Shown: positions 25,403 to 34,351, numbered from the stretch's first letter. The stretch is DNA of 64,000 nt from an uncultured Gemmatimonadota bacterium (GCA_903882745.1 CAIRYG010000011.1:186001-250000), one strand, 5' to 3'. Notes: generated by a model from the letters alone, not told the origin. Numbers and translations are program-made.

Positions 25403-26959
25403 ATGAACACCTCGGGTGACGGCGCCTCGCGGCGCGGGTTTCTGCTGGGTGCGCTCGCTGGACTCGCCGCCGCCCCACGGGCGGCCAACGCACAGGCCGT
25501 CGGTATTTGGCACCCGCCGCCACCGAAAAAGCTGCCCACCCCGCGCGCGTCCGTTCCGCGCGACCCGAATGGGGTCAGTCCAGCTCCGCAGTTCCCGTCC
25601 CGACTGGTCAACGAGTCGGTGGCGGCACTTCCGGCCTGGGTGAACAACAATGCACGGCTCGTACGTCGCATCACGATGGGCGTCTCCGCCACCGAAATGA
25701 TGCGCGTCAGCGTGCTCGGCTATCAGGAGTACCTGAGCAAGCAGCTGCATCCCTCGACCATCGACGACAGCGCGCTTGACGCGGTCGTTGCTGCGCGCTG
25801 GCCGCTGTTGAGTGCCACGAATGACGTGCTGTTCACCAGCAACTCCTCCACGGTTCAGACGCAACTGCAGGAAGCAACGCTGTACCGTGCCGCGTTCTCC
25901 GAGCGCCAGCTGTTCGAGCGCATGGTCGAGTTTTGGAGCGACCACTTCAATATCTCGATCGGGAAAGTCGGCTATCTGAAGGTTGCCGACGACCGGGACG
26001 TCATTCGAGCTAACGCGCTCGGTCGCTTCCGCGACCTGCTGCAGGCCACGGCAAAGAGCCCGGCGATGCTCGCCTACTTGGACCAAACGCAGAGCAAGAA
26101 GGGCGCCCCGAACCAGAATTACGCGCGTGAGTTGATGGAGCTGCACACCCTCGGCGTCGACAACGGCTACACGCAGACCGATGTCGCCGAGTTATCGCGC
26201 CTGCTCACGGGGTGGACGACCACGGGCACCGGAACGTTTCTGTTCAACAACACGTTGCACGATACGGCGCAAAAGACCATCATGGGCCAGAACTTTCCCG
26301 CCGACACGTTTGGCGGGCAGGCCGAGGGCGAACGCTTTATTGATTATCTGGCCGCGCATCCCAACACGGCAACGTTCATTAGCACCAAGTTGTTGCGGTG
26401 GTTGTTACAGGCCGAGCCGACCACGGCGCAGATCACCGCGGTGTCGCGGGTGTTCCGCGCGACGCAGGGAGATATCAAGCTCGTGGTTCGTGCCATTCTC
26501 AATGAGAGTTGGCTTGCGGCAGCCCCTGCGAAGTTTAAGCGTCCGTTTCATTTCATGGTGTCAGCGCTGCGTGCAACATCCGCGCAGGTCGTATCAGCAA
26601 CAACGCTCAACGGGCAGCTCGGCGGGATTGGGCAACCGCTGTTCGTATACGAAACGCCGGACGGATATCCCGACAAGGTGGAGTATTGGTCGGGTAATAT
26701 TCTGCCCCGCTGGAGTTTTGCCGTGTCGCTCACGAACTCCAACTCCACCACCACCGTCAAGGTGGACACCGCGCCGTATCTCACCGGAACGGCAGACGCG
26801 GCGGTCGACCGCATTATCAATGAGTTCTATGGGGGCGAGGTCTCACTCGCGCTCCGCACCAGTTTGCTGACGTACATGAAGGGCGGGACATTCAACGACC
26901 TGCGCGTTCGCGAGACGATGTCGCTCGCGCTGAGTGCGCAGGCCTTTCAGTGGTACTGA
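25403..26959 (+). CDS. Tat-exported DUF1800 protein
   Basis: 518 residues from the ATG at 25403, just after the PycTM-like stop. A twin-arginine signal (SRRGFLLGALAGLAAAP) ends near NAQA. The body contains DUF1800 hallmarks: RRITMGVS, LFERMVEFWSDHFNIS, NYARELMELHTLGVDNGYTQTDV, and LSRLLTGWT. The family is of unknown biochemical function, common in Planctomycetes, Bacteroidota and Gemmatimonadota, and nearly always paired with DUF1501, as here. Predicted periplasmic. The neighbouring gene starts 1 bp after its stop. Confidence 0.9.
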   Translation: MNTSGDGASRRGFLLGALAGLAAAPRAANAQAVGIWHPPPPKKLPTPRASVPRDPNGVSPAPQFPSRLVNESVAALPAWVNNNARLVRRITMGVSATEMMRVSVLGYQEYLSKQLHPSTIDDSALDAVVAARWPLLSATNDVLFTSNSSTVQTQLQEATLYRAAFSERQLFERMVEFWSDHFNISIGKVGYLKVADDRDVIRANALGRFRDLLQATAKSPAMLAYLDQTQSKKGAPNQNYARELMELHTLGVDNGYTQTDVAELSRLLTGWTTTGTGTFLFNNTLHDTAQKTIMGQNFPADTFGGQAEGERFIDYLAAHPNTATFISTKLLRWLLQAEPTTAQITAVSRVFRATQGDIKLVVRAILNESWLAAAPAKFKRPFHFMVSALRATSAQVVSATTLNGQLGGIGQPLFVYETPDGYPDKVEYWSGNILPRWSFAVSLTNSNSTTTVKVDTAPYLTGTADAAVDRIINEFYGGEVSLALRTSLLTYMKGGTFNDLRVRETMSLALSAQAFQWY

Positions 26960-26960
26960 G

Positions 26961-28271
26961 ATGACGATCCCCCCGGAATCGGAGTTGAACGACAGCACGG
27001 GCTGCGAAGAATACCGTGCGCTGTCTCGACGACAGTTCGTTGGCGGCGCGGGCACGGCGTTCGCCGCGGCGGCGCTGTATCCCGCGTGGCTCCCCAAGGT
27101 GGTGCTGGCCTCGACGTACGTTTCGACGCGCGATGTTATGGTGTCGGTGTTCCAGCGCGGCGGTGCGGACGGGATGTCGGTGTGCGTGCCGTTCGGCGAC
27201 CCCAACTACTACCTCCTCCGCCCGACCATCGCCGTGCCGCGCCCCGACGCGACGACCACGGCGACGCGTGGGATTGCGCTCGACAACTTCTTTGCCTTTC
27301 CGCAGGCGATGGCTGGGCTTGTTCCCGCCTATCTGAATGCTGACCTCTTGGTCATGCACGCCGTGGGTCAGACGAACAACTCGCGCTCCCACTTCGACGC
27401 ACAGCGGTACATGGAAGTTGGGAAACCTGCCGATCCGTCGCTGGTCACTGGGTGGCTCGGCCGCCATCTCGCCAGCGCGCCCCCGGTCAATGCGACGGCT
27501 CCGCTGCGCGCCATCGGGATCTCCGCTGGACTGCAGAAGACGCTGGTCGGGGCGCCAAAGGCGCTGCCGATTTCAAACCCCGCATCGTTTTCGATTGGCG
27601 GGTCGACGACTACCCAGGCGGCGCGCACCGCTGCGATCCAGGCGGATTACACCGCGGCAGATGAACCGTTGCGGAGTTCTGCGCTCGACGCGGTGAACAC
27701 GCTGAATTTGCTCAAGTCCGTCAACTTTAGCGGCTATGTGCCCGCGAACGGGGCCGTGTATCCAAACAGCAGCTTTGGGAATGCACTCAAGGCCGTCGCC
27801 GTGCTCATCAAGGCGGATATCGGACTCGAAGCCGCGCAGGTGGACGTTGGGGGCTGGGACACGCATTCCGCACAGGATCCGATTGCGGGGTCGATGGCCG
27901 TCACGATGCGCGACTTCGCCAACGCACTCGGCGCCTTCCACGCCGACGTGATTGCTCCGGCGCTCATCGGTGTGACGCTGATTTCGATGTCAGAGTTTGG
28001 CCGCAACGCGAAGGAAAATGGCAGTGCGGGCACCGATCATGGGCGCGCGAGCTCGATGCTCGCCATCGGGAAAGGAATCGCTGGCGGACGAGTGGTCACG
28101 AACGGCTGGCCAGGGCTCGCAACGGCGAACCTCGAGAACGGGCAAGATTTGAAGGTCACGCTCGACTATCGCGACGTGCTCGCCGAGATCGTGCAGAAAC
28201 GGCTCGGGAATACCAATCTTGGGTACATCTTCCCGACGTGGACACCGACGTTCCGCGGTGTCACGCGGTAA
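26961..28271 (+). CDS. Tat-exported DUF1501 protein
   Basis: 436 residues from the ATG at 26961. Tat motif SRRQFVGGAGTAFAAAAL near residues 23-40, then the DUF1501 core: VSVFQRGGADGMSVCVP, HAVGQTNNSRSHFDAQRYMEVG, VDVGGWDTHSAQ, SEFGRNAKENGSAGTDHGRAS. The fold resembles sulfatase/alkaline-phosphatase-like enzymes, with conserved Asp/His residues suggesting metal binding (family knowledge; no activity established). It forms a pair with the DUF1800 protein; together they are probably a periplasmic complex. Confidence 0.9.
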   Translation: MTIPPESELNDSTGCEEYRALSRRQFVGGAGTAFAAAALYPAWLPKVVLASTYVSTRDVMVSVFQRGGADGMSVCVPFGDPNYYLLRPTIAVPRPDATTTATRGIALDNFFAFPQAMAGLVPAYLNADLLVMHAVGQTNNSRSHFDAQRYMEVGKPADPSLVTGWLGRHLASAPPVNATAPLRAIGISAGLQKTLVGAPKALPISNPASFSIGGSTTTQAARTAAIQADYTAADEPLRSSALDAVNTLNLLKSVNFSGYVPANGAVYPNSSFGNALKAVAVLIKADIGLEAAQVDVGGWDTHSAQDPIAGSMAVTMRDFANALGAFHADVIAPALIGVTLISMSEFGRNAKENGSAGTDHGRASSMLAIGKGIAGGRVVTNGWPGLATANLENGQDLKVTLDYRDVLAEIVQKRLGNTNLGYIFPTWTPTFRGVTR

Positions 28272-28346
28272 ATGGTCGTGACTGAACGTCAGCCCATGAA
28301 GCCCGCAGGCGCCGGAACGTCGGATGGTGCGGCGCTCGTCGGCGTG

Positions 28347-28733
28347 CTACATCACGACGATTTCGCCGGTCATCCCGGGGTGAACGGTGCACGAGTAGCT
28401 GAAGCTCCCGGTCGTGGAAAACTGCCGGGACACGACGACATCCTTCACGACGTTAATGTCCGTCGGGGCGCCGGACGTGCTTCGACCGAAGATCACGTTG
28501 TGGTTCTCGCCGAAGATGTTGAACCGCACCGTGCTCCCCCGCGTCACGCGCAACGAGAAGGGACTGAAGGTGTTGCCGGGCGTGTAGACATCGAACGTGG
28601 TGACCACTGGCGTGGTCGGGTTCGAGGCTGGGTCCGAGGTCGAGTTCGCGGTCGGGCTCTCGCTTTTGCTGCACGCAGCGAGCGCAACGCAGAACAGAGC
28701 GAGAAGCAGCGGGGGGAGACGAAGCGTTTGCAT
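28347..28733 (-). CDS. Cupredoxin-like lipoprotein
   Basis: 128 residues with a lipoprotein signal (LALFCVALAAC, lipid-modified Cys21) and a plastocyanin/azurin-type domain. The four type 1 copper ligands are recognisable: His78 (GENHNVIF), Cys115, His118 and Met121 (SYSCTVHPGM). It should carry electrons in the periplasm or be a copper-binding surface protein. A Ser/Thr/Pro-rich linker separates the anchor from the domain. It lies on the minus strand, head-to-head with the next gene. No oxidase or reductase partner is adjacent. Confidence 0.87.
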   Translation of the reverse strand: MQTLRLPPLLLALFCVALAACSKSESPTANSTSDPASNPTTPVVTTFDVYTPGNTFSPFSLRVTRGSTVRFNIFGENHNVIFGRSTSGAPTDINVVKDVVVSRQFSTTGSFSYSCTVHPGMTGEIVVM

Positions 28734-28760
28734 ACCGTGGAGAATGGTGTGCGAACGCCC

Positions 28761-29201
28761 ATGTGGGGCGCAAGTAGGCGCCTCGTTTCCCTGGTCGCGG
28801 CCGCAGCGATCGCCCTGCTCGCCGCCTGCTCGGGCAGCAGTTCAACAGGCCCAGCCGCCCCGACTACCCCTGACGGCAACTACACGCTCACGTCCATTGC
28901 CGGGAAGTCGCTTCCCTACACCATGTATGCCGACACCGGCTACAGCGTCGTCGTCACGGGCGGCACCCTGTCGCTCGCGACGTCGCGGCATTTTGACATC
29001 GCGACAACGAGCACCGAGACATTCGCCGGCGCGACCACGCCCTACGTGGATCGCACATCGGGCAACTGGACGACGACCAACGGGAGCCCGACGGTCACGC
29101 TGACGCCCGCCCTGGGTGCTGTGATGCCGGCCGTGTGGAACGGCACAAAACTCAGCGTCACGCAGCCCGACGGCGTGTACCTGTATACACGAGTCCCCTA
29201 A
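28761..29201 (+). CDS. Small lipoprotein of unknown function
   Basis: 146 residues starting ATG at 28761: MWGASRRLVSLVAAAAIALLAAC with the lipid-attachment Cys at 23, followed by a Ser/Thr/Pro linker and a domain of about 110 residues rich in Thr and beta-strand patterns (GNYTLTSIAGKSLPY ... VWNGTKLSVTQPDGVYLYTRV). It resembles small lipocalin-like or META-like lipoproteins in size, but no family is claimed. Its stop overlaps the start of the next gene (TAATG), so the two are co-translated. Confidence 0.7.
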   Translation: MWGASRRLVSLVAAAAIALLAACSGSSSTGPAAPTTPDGNYTLTSIAGKSLPYTMYADTGYSVVVTGGTLSLATSRHFDIATTSTETFAGATTPYVDRTSGNWTTTNGSPTVTLTPALGAVMPAVWNGTKLSVTQPDGVYLYTRVP

Positions 29202-29683
29202 TGACTGAGCGTTGCGTGGGATGCGGCGGCGAGTATGCTCCCGTCGAGGGGATCAGCCATCGCTATATGGTGTCGTCGCCCGCGTGCTGGGAACGTTATG
29301 GCGAACTCGTCGGGATGATGGCTGTGGATGTTGCCGTGTTCGAGGCGCGTCCCTACGCGGTGGACGCCTTTGCGGCACAGCATCCTGGCACGCCGGGGCC
29401 GCAAGCCATTCAGTCGGTGGCCATTCACCTGCTGAACATGTACGAATATCTCGTGCTCGGACACGCGCCGGGGGTTCCGCGATTCGCGGGGCACAAAGGG
29501 GCATTCCACTGGCTCACGCCGCCGGACTTCGCGGGGACGCGCACCGTCCTCAGCGTGCCAGTCGATGGCCCACGCGAGCACATCAACGCCGCTGCGCGTG
29601 CGTGGGCGGAATCGGTGTGGGGCGCTTGGTCCGCACACCACGCACAGATCGCGGCCTGGCACGCCCAGTTCTCGGCGCGCTGA
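29201..29683 (+). CDS. DUF5946-like protein
   Basis: 160 residues. It begins with a CxxC pair (RCVGCGGEY) and another Cys (SSPACWERY) that could bind a metal, then has the pattern AVDAFAAQHPGTP...AIHLLNMYEYL (QHP motif followed by His-Leu), which matches what is known of the DUF5946 family of unknown function. Predicted cytoplasmic, no signal. Translationally coupled to the lipoprotein upstream. Confidence 0.6.
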   Translation: MTERCVGCGGEYAPVEGISHRYMVSSPACWERYGELVGMMAVDVAVFEARPYAVDAFAAQHPGTPGPQAIQSVAIHLLNMYEYLVLGHAPGVPRFAGHKGAFHWLTPPDFAGTRTVLSVPVDGPREHINAAARAWAESVWGAWSAHHAQIAAWHAQFSAR

Positions 29684-29701
29684 CCCTTGATTGAGCGGGC
29701 G

Positions 29702-30976
29702 CTAGGCCAGCTCCCGCCCCTGCGTCTCAGGGATCCAGACCCACGCCACCGCGGCCAGGAGGAACGCCGCACCGGTAATCGTAAAGGCGATCGCGAATCC
29801 CTGTGTCGCCGCCAGCGACCCCACCGTGAAGGGCGCCGCGGCACTCGCGATGCGCCCTAAGTTGTAGGTGAAGCCCTGCGCCGTGGCACGGATGCGCGTT
29901 GGGTACAACTCCGCCGTCACCGCACCGAATCCGCTGTAATAGCCAGTCCCAAAGAAGGCGACGAGTGGTCCGAGCGCGAGCAGCAGCCACGGATTGTGCA
30001 GCGCGCCATACGTGGGCAGGAGAACGCTCGCGCAGAGCAGATAAATCACATACGCGCGCTTCCGGCCGATAGCATCGCCGACGTACCCGAAGGTCACGTA
30101 GCCGAACCACATACCGACCTGCATCGTGAGCACGAGATTCGACATCGTGCCGGTGCTCAGCCCAATGCCCCCCTGCGTGGTCGGCAACGAGAGATAGGCG
30201 GGGATCCAGGAGTTCAGCCCCCACCAGCCAAACAGGGTGCAGGCGTTCATCAACGTCACGGCAATCGTGGTGCGCGCAATCGGGCCGCTAAAAATCTCGG
30301 CGAATGCGGATCGTCCTTTCGACGCCACACGTTCGGCGTCGCGCTGTCCGACACGCGCCCGCCATAGCTCCGGCTCCTCAACGTTCCGACGCACCCAGAG
30401 CACCAAGAGCGCAGGAAGAATCCCCACGAAAAACACCGCGCGCCATCCGTACGTCGGCAACACGAGTTTCACCACGAGTGCCGCGGTGCCATACCCGATC
30501 GCCCACGCGCTCTGCATCAATCCCAGCGCCTTCCCGCGATGATGCACCGGCCAGGTCTCACTGACGAGCGCGGCACCACTGGCCCACTCACCGCCCATGC
30601 CGAGCCCGAGCAGAATCCGGAACGCCGCGAACTGCCACAAGTTGGTGGCGGTTCCGCACAGCGCCGTCGCAACCGAATAAATCAGGACACTCCCCATGAG
30701 CGCTTTGGTGCGGCCAAAGCGGTCGGCAATAATCCCGAACACAATGCCGCCGCCGGCCGCCGCGAGCAGCGCGACGGAGCCGAGCATGCCGGCTTGCTGT
30801 TTCGTGAGATGCAGATCACCGATGACGCTCGCAAGCACGAGCGCGTAGAGCATGACGTCAAAGGCGTCGAGCGCCCAGCCAAGTCCGGCCGCGATGAGTG
30901 AACGACGGGCGGCGGGCGTTCCCTCCCCCCACCAGGAGAACAATCCCCCGCGCGGCGCGCCAGAGGTTGGCGTCAC
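29702..30976 (-). CDS. MFS transporter, aromatic-acid/proton symporter type
   Basis: 424 residues, 12 predicted membrane helices. The helix 1 motif GWALDAFDVMLYALVL with its buried Asp and the loop motif FGIIADRFGRTKAL are typical of the aromatic acid:H+ symporter and related sugar-acid families; GLGMGGEWASGAALVSE is also characteristic. It overlaps the paaD stop by 4 bp and follows paaA-B-C-D, so uptake of phenylacetate or a related aromatic acid is likely (inference from position). Alternative: a general carboxylate transporter. Confidence 0.82.
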   Translation of the reverse strand: MTPTSGAPRGGLFSWWGEGTPAARRSLIAAGLGWALDAFDVMLYALVLASVIGDLHLTKQQAGMLGSVALLAAAGGGIVFGIIADRFGRTKALMGSVLIYSVATALCGTATNLWQFAAFRILLGLGMGGEWASGAALVSETWPVHHRGKALGLMQSAWAIGYGTAALVVKLVLPTYGWRAVFFVGILPALLVLWVRRNVEEPELWRARVGQRDAERVASKGRSAFAEIFSGPIARTTIAVTLMNACTLFGWWGLNSWIPAYLSLPTTQGGIGLSTGTMSNLVLTMQVGMWFGYVTFGYVGDAIGRKRAYVIYLLCASVLLPTYGALHNPWLLLALGPLVAFFGTGYYSGFGAVTAELYPTRIRATAQGFTYNLGRIASAAAPFTVGSLAATQGFAIAFTITGAAFLLAAVAWVWIPETQGRELA

Positions 30977-31476
30977 AGCGGCTTGAACTCGTCGAAGGGT
31001 TGCTGGCAGCTGTTGCAGACGTGGATGGCCTTACACGCCGTACTCCCAAACTCGCTCTTGAGCTGCGTGTCCTTGGCGCCGCAATACGGGCATGGCACAG
31101 CCGCGCGCGCGCGCGTAAGCGTGATCAGCCCATCGCGCTCGGCGGGACTTGGCGGCGCAATCCCGAACTTCCGGAGTTTTTCACGCGCCTCGGGGCCCAT
31201 CCAATCGGTGGTCCAGGCGGGCGCGTAGACCGTCGCGAAGGCGACGTCTGTCACTCCGTGTGCACCAAGTGCGGCGGCCATGTCGCGTTCCATCTCGCGC
31301 ATGGCGGGGCAGCCACTGTAGGTCGGGGTGATGGTGATCGCCACGTGCGCGCCGTCCACCGTGACCTGTCGCACGATACCGAGCTCGACCACGCTGATCA
31401 CCGGGACCTCGGGGTCCATCACGCTCCCGAGGATCTCATAGACCGCGTCGGGGGTGATGACCGCTGGGGCTACCAC
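30973..31476 (-). CDS. paaD: Phenylacetyl-CoA epoxidase maturation protein PaaD
   Basis: 167 residues from the GTG at 31476, overlapping the end of paaC by 7 bp; this matches normal PaaD length. An N-terminal MIP18/DUF59 domain contains VMDPEVPVISVVELGIVR and TPTYSGCPAM, with the family's reactive Cys. The C-terminus has CPYCG and CNSC pairs, a zinc-ribbon-like region. PaaD is needed for iron-centre maturation of the epoxidase system. It is followed by the MFS gene. Confidence 0.93.
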   Translation of the reverse strand: MVAPAVITPDAVYEILGSVMDPEVPVISVVELGIVRQVTVDGAHVAITITPTYSGCPAMREMERDMAAALGAHGVTDVAFATVYAPAWTTDWMGPEAREKLRKFGIAPPSPAERDGLITLTRARAAVPCPYCGAKDTQLKSEFGSTACKAIHVCNSCQQPFDEFKPL

Positions 31477-32261
31477 GTCGCTCCGGGGTGCGAGCGCGCG
31501 ACAATCTGCATCTCGGCGAGCATGTGCCCGAGGTGTTCGGTGTGGCGTCCACTGCGCCCGCCGGTGGCGCGAACGGTCGACGCCGGGAGGGTCAGGGTTG
31601 CGCGGCCGACCACATCGGCTACCAGCTGGTGCCACTGCGCACGGATCGCGTCGAGGTCGATCGACACGCCGAGGGCCGCCGTGGCGTGATCGACGGCGTC
31701 CGGCACGAACAGTTCGTCGGTGTAGCGCCAGAGCGTGTCGAGGGCGCGCTGCGTGCGCGCATGGCTCTCTGGGGTCCCGTCACCGAGCTTGAGCATCCAG
31801 TCGCTGCTATGCCGGAGGTGATACTTGTCTTCTTTAAGCGACTTGGCGGCGATCGCCGCGAGGTCGGCGTGTCCGCATCGCGAGAGTGCGTCGAGCTGCA
31901 GAACGGAGTAGGCATCGAACAAGAACTGCCGTACGATCGTGACTGCAAAGTCGCCGTTCGGCTGCTCGACGAGCAGCGCATTCCGGTAGGCCGTCTCATC
32001 GCGGAAGAAGGCAAGCGCATCAGCGTCGCGTCCCTTCCCTTCCACCGTGCCCGCCAGCGCCAGCAACGCGCTGGCCGCGCCGATGAGATCGAGCGCCATG
32101 TTCGAGAGCGCAATGTCTTCTTCGAGGATCGGCCCGTGGCCGCACCACTCCGAGAGACGATGTCCGAGGACTAAGCGATCGTCGGCAATCCGCAGGAGGT
32201 AGTCCACGAGCGGATTCGCCGCGCCGCTCGTGCGGTCTCCGGCGACGCTGGGGCGCGTCAA
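31470..32261 (-). CDS. paaC: Phenylacetyl-CoA epoxidase structural subunit PaaC
   Basis: 263 residues, all-helical ferritin-like fold. Recognisable PaaC segments: LLRIADDRLVLGHRLSEWCGHGPILEEDIALSNMALDLIG, FRDETAYRNALLVEQPNGDFA, and KSLKEDKYHLRHSSDWMLKLGDGT. PaaC pairs with PaaA to form the epoxidase core and positions the substrate CoA. It overlaps paaB upstream by 4 bp. Confidence 0.94.
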   Translation of the reverse strand: MTRPSVAGDRTSGAANPLVDYLLRIADDRLVLGHRLSEWCGHGPILEEDIALSNMALDLIGAASALLALAGTVEGKGRDADALAFFRDETAYRNALLVEQPNGDFAVTIVRQFLFDAYSVLQLDALSRCGHADLAAIAAKSLKEDKYHLRHSSDWMLKLGDGTPESHARTQRALDTLWRYTDELFVPDAVDHATAALGVSIDLDAIRAQWHQLVADVVGRATLTLPASTVRATGGRSGRHTEHLGHMLAEMQIVARSHPGATW

Positions 32262-32548
32262 AAGACCACCACGCCGCGCGGCACTTTGTAGAACTGCGGA
32301 TGCCGGTAGGCTTTGTCGTTGCCGGGATCAAAGAACGGCCCTGCATCGCTCGGCGCCGACGCGACAATCGCGCTCGAGGGGACGACCCAGAGATTCACCG
32401 CTTCGCCGCGGCGCGCGTACACGTCACGCGCGTTCAGCAGGGCATTTTCTGCATCGACGGCGTGCACACTTCCGGCGTGCGCAAACGGAAGCCCCTTGGA
32501 GCCCTGGGTAAACACTTCCCACAGGGGCCACTGGCTGTCGGCGGTCAT
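32258..32548 (-). CDS. paaB: Phenylacetyl-CoA epoxidase subunit PaaB
   Basis: 96 residues from the ATG at 32548 (overlapping the paaA stop by 4 bp), beginning [20 protein letters not shown]. The segments [31 protein letters not shown] and [10 protein letters not shown] are typical of PaaB. It bridges two PaaAC heterodimers in the multicomponent epoxidase. The small size is normal. Confidence 0.94.
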   Translation of the reverse strand: MTADSQWPLWEVFTQGSKGLPFAHAGSVHAVDAENALLNARDVYARRGEAVNLWVVPSSAIVASAPSDAGPFFDPGNDKAYRHPQFYKVPRGVVVF

Positions 32549-33513
32549 GCGGCCTCCGTGCTGGCACTCGCGCGCTTGGCGGCGTAGGCGGTGGCGGCGG
32601 CGCGCACCCACTCGCCGTCGTTGTGCGCTTTACGGCGCGCGGCGAGGCGCTCGTGATTGCACGGACCATTGCCGCTGATCACTTGCTGGAACTCGTCCCA
32701 GTCAATCGCGCCGAAGGTCCAGTTCCCCGTGGCTTCGTCGAAGGTGAGGTCGGGATCCGGGAGGGTGAGTCCCAGGGCCTGCACCTGCGGCACGGTCAGA
32801 TTCACGAACCGCTGGCGGAGTTCGTCGTTCGTCTTGCGCTTGACCTTCCAGCGCAGGAGCTCGCCAGAGTTCGGCGAGTCGGTGTCGCTCGGGCCAAACA
32901 TCATCAGGGAGGGCCACCAGAAACGATTGAGCGACTCCTGGACCATGGCCTGCTGTGCGGGCGTCCCCTTGGCGAGGTGCGCGCACAGTTCAAAGCCCTG
33001 ACGTTTGTGGAAGTTTTCTTCCTTACAGATGCGAATCATCGCACGGGCGTACGGGCCGTACGAGGTCTTGGCCAGAATCGTCTGGTTCACAATTGCCGCG
33101 CCGTCGACAAGCCAGCCGATCACGCCCACATCGGAGAAGCTCAGTGTGGGATAGTTGAAAATGCTCGAGTACTTCGCCTTGCCGTCGAGCAGTTGATTCA
33201 CGAGCTCGTGGCGATCCACCCCAAGCGTCTCGGTGCCGCAATAGATGTACAGCCCGTGGCCCGCTTCGTCCTGAACCTTCGCGATCAGCGACAACTTGCG
33301 TCGCAGGCTGGGCGCGCGCGTGATCCAGTTGCCTTCGGGCAACATCCCCACGATTTCTGAGTGGGCGTGCTGCGACATCATGCGGGTGAGCTGCCGGCGA
33401 TAGCGCTCCGGCATCCAGTCCTTGGGCTCAATGCTTTCGCCAGCGGCGATACGAGCCTCAAAGGCGGCGACGAGTGCCGGATCGTCGTGAGGAGCGGTCG
33501 TGGTATTTGCCAT
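32545..33513 (-). CDS. paaA: Phenylacetyl-CoA epoxidase catalytic subunit PaaA
   Basis: 322 residues of di-iron monooxygenase. The iron-ligand motifs are visible: an early Glu region, [12 protein letters not shown] (ExxH-type within KVQDEAGHG) and [12 protein letters not shown] (second ExxH). PaaA inserts one oxygen atom into phenylacetyl-CoA to give the ring-1,2-epoxide. First gene of the minus-strand operon paaA-B-C-D-MFS. The reductase PaaE, which normally follows, is not present in the window. Confidence 0.95.
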   Translation of the reverse strand: MANTTTAPHDDPALVAAFEARIAAGESIEPKDWMPERYRRQLTRMMSQHAHSEIVGMLPEGNWITRAPSLRRKLSLIAKVQDEAGHGLYIYCGTETLGVDRHELVNQLLDGKAKYSSIFNYPTLSFSDVGVIGWLVDGAAIVNQTILAKTSYGPYARAMIRICKEENFHKRQGFELCAHLAKGTPAQQAMVQESLNRFWWPSLMMFGPSDTDSPNSGELLRWKVKRKTNDELRQRFVNLTVPQVQALGLTLPDPDLTFDEATGNWTFGAIDWDEFQQVISGNGPCNHERLAARRKAHNDGEWVRAAATAYAAKRASASTEAA

Positions 33514-33574
33514 TTGTCAAATCTACGGCACTCGCCCGCCATTGGACAATCTGCGCGAATCGCTAACTTTCGGT

Positions 33575-34351
33575 ATGACTTCCACCCCGCCCAGCACCCC
33601 CGAAGGCTCCGTCCAGACGAGCATCACCGACGGCGTCGGCACCGTCAGCTTTCATCATCCCAAGGGGAACTCGCTTCCCGGAACGCTGCTCAACGAACTG
33701 GCCGGGGCGGTCCGTGAGCTGGGGGAGGATTCCGCCGCCCGCGTGATTGTGATGCGAAGCGAAGGCACCGGCCCCTTCTGCGCCGGGGCCTCGTTTGACG
33801 AGCTCGTGGCGATCCAGGATCTGGACAGCGGGCAACAGTTCTTCAGCGGCTTCGCCAAAGTCATCCTCGCGATGATCCGCGCGCCGAAGTTCGTGCTCAC
33901 CCGTGTCCACGGAAAGACCGCCGGCGGCGGGGTCGGACTGGTGGCCGCCAGCGACTACTCCCTCGCAGTGAAGACGGCCTCGGCCAAGCTCAGCGAGCTC
34001 GCGGTCGGGATTGGTCCGTTCGTGGTGGGGCCCGTGATCGAGAAAAAGATTGGGTTGGCCGCGTTTAGCGCCATGACCGTTGACGCCGACTGGCGTGACG
34101 CCGCCTGGTGTGAGCGCCAGGCCCTCTATTCCCGAGTGTTTGACGACTTGGCGGCGCTCGACGCGGGGGTCGACGCCTTGGCCAAGACGCTCGCGGCCTC
34201 GAACCCCGAAGCCATGGAGCTGCTCAAGCAGGTATTCTGGGAGGGTACGCGCAGCTGGGATACCCTCCTTAACACCCGGGCGGGGATGAGCGGCCGGCTG
34301 GTGCTCTCCGACTTCACCCGGAACGCGATCGGCTCGTTCAAGGCCAAGTAG
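33575..34351 (+). CDS. Enoyl-CoA hydratase/isomerase family protein
   Basis: 258 residues from the ATG at 33575. Crotonase fold with oxyanion-hole segments GPFCAGASFDELV and GKTAGGGVGLVAASDYS. The position of the usual hydratase Glu falls near LSELAVGIGPF. Divergent from paaA across 61 bp, so a PaaF-like role (2,3-dehydroadipyl-CoA hydratase) is plausible; a methylglutaconyl-CoA hydratase-like role cannot be excluded. Cytoplasmic. A terminator hairpin follows at 34376. Confidence 0.8.
   Translation: MTSTPPSTPEGSVQTSITDGVGTVSFHHPKGNSLPGTLLNELAGAVRELGEDSAARVIVMRSEGTGPFCAGASFDELVAIQDLDSGQQFFSGFAKVILAMIRAPKFVLTRVHGKTAGGGVGLVAASDYSLAVKTASAKLSELAVGIGPFVVGPVIEKKIGLAAFSAMTVDADWRDAAWCERQALYSRVFDDLAALDAGVDALAKTLAASNPEAMELLKQVFWEGTRSWDTLLNTRAGMSGRLVLSDFTRNAIGSFKAK

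Noticed and set aside
33512-33522. Palindrome ATTTGTCAAAT as a paa operator
   Set aside because: It overlaps the paaA start codon, is only 5+5 bp, and no matching site was seen upstream of paaG, so an operator call is not supported.
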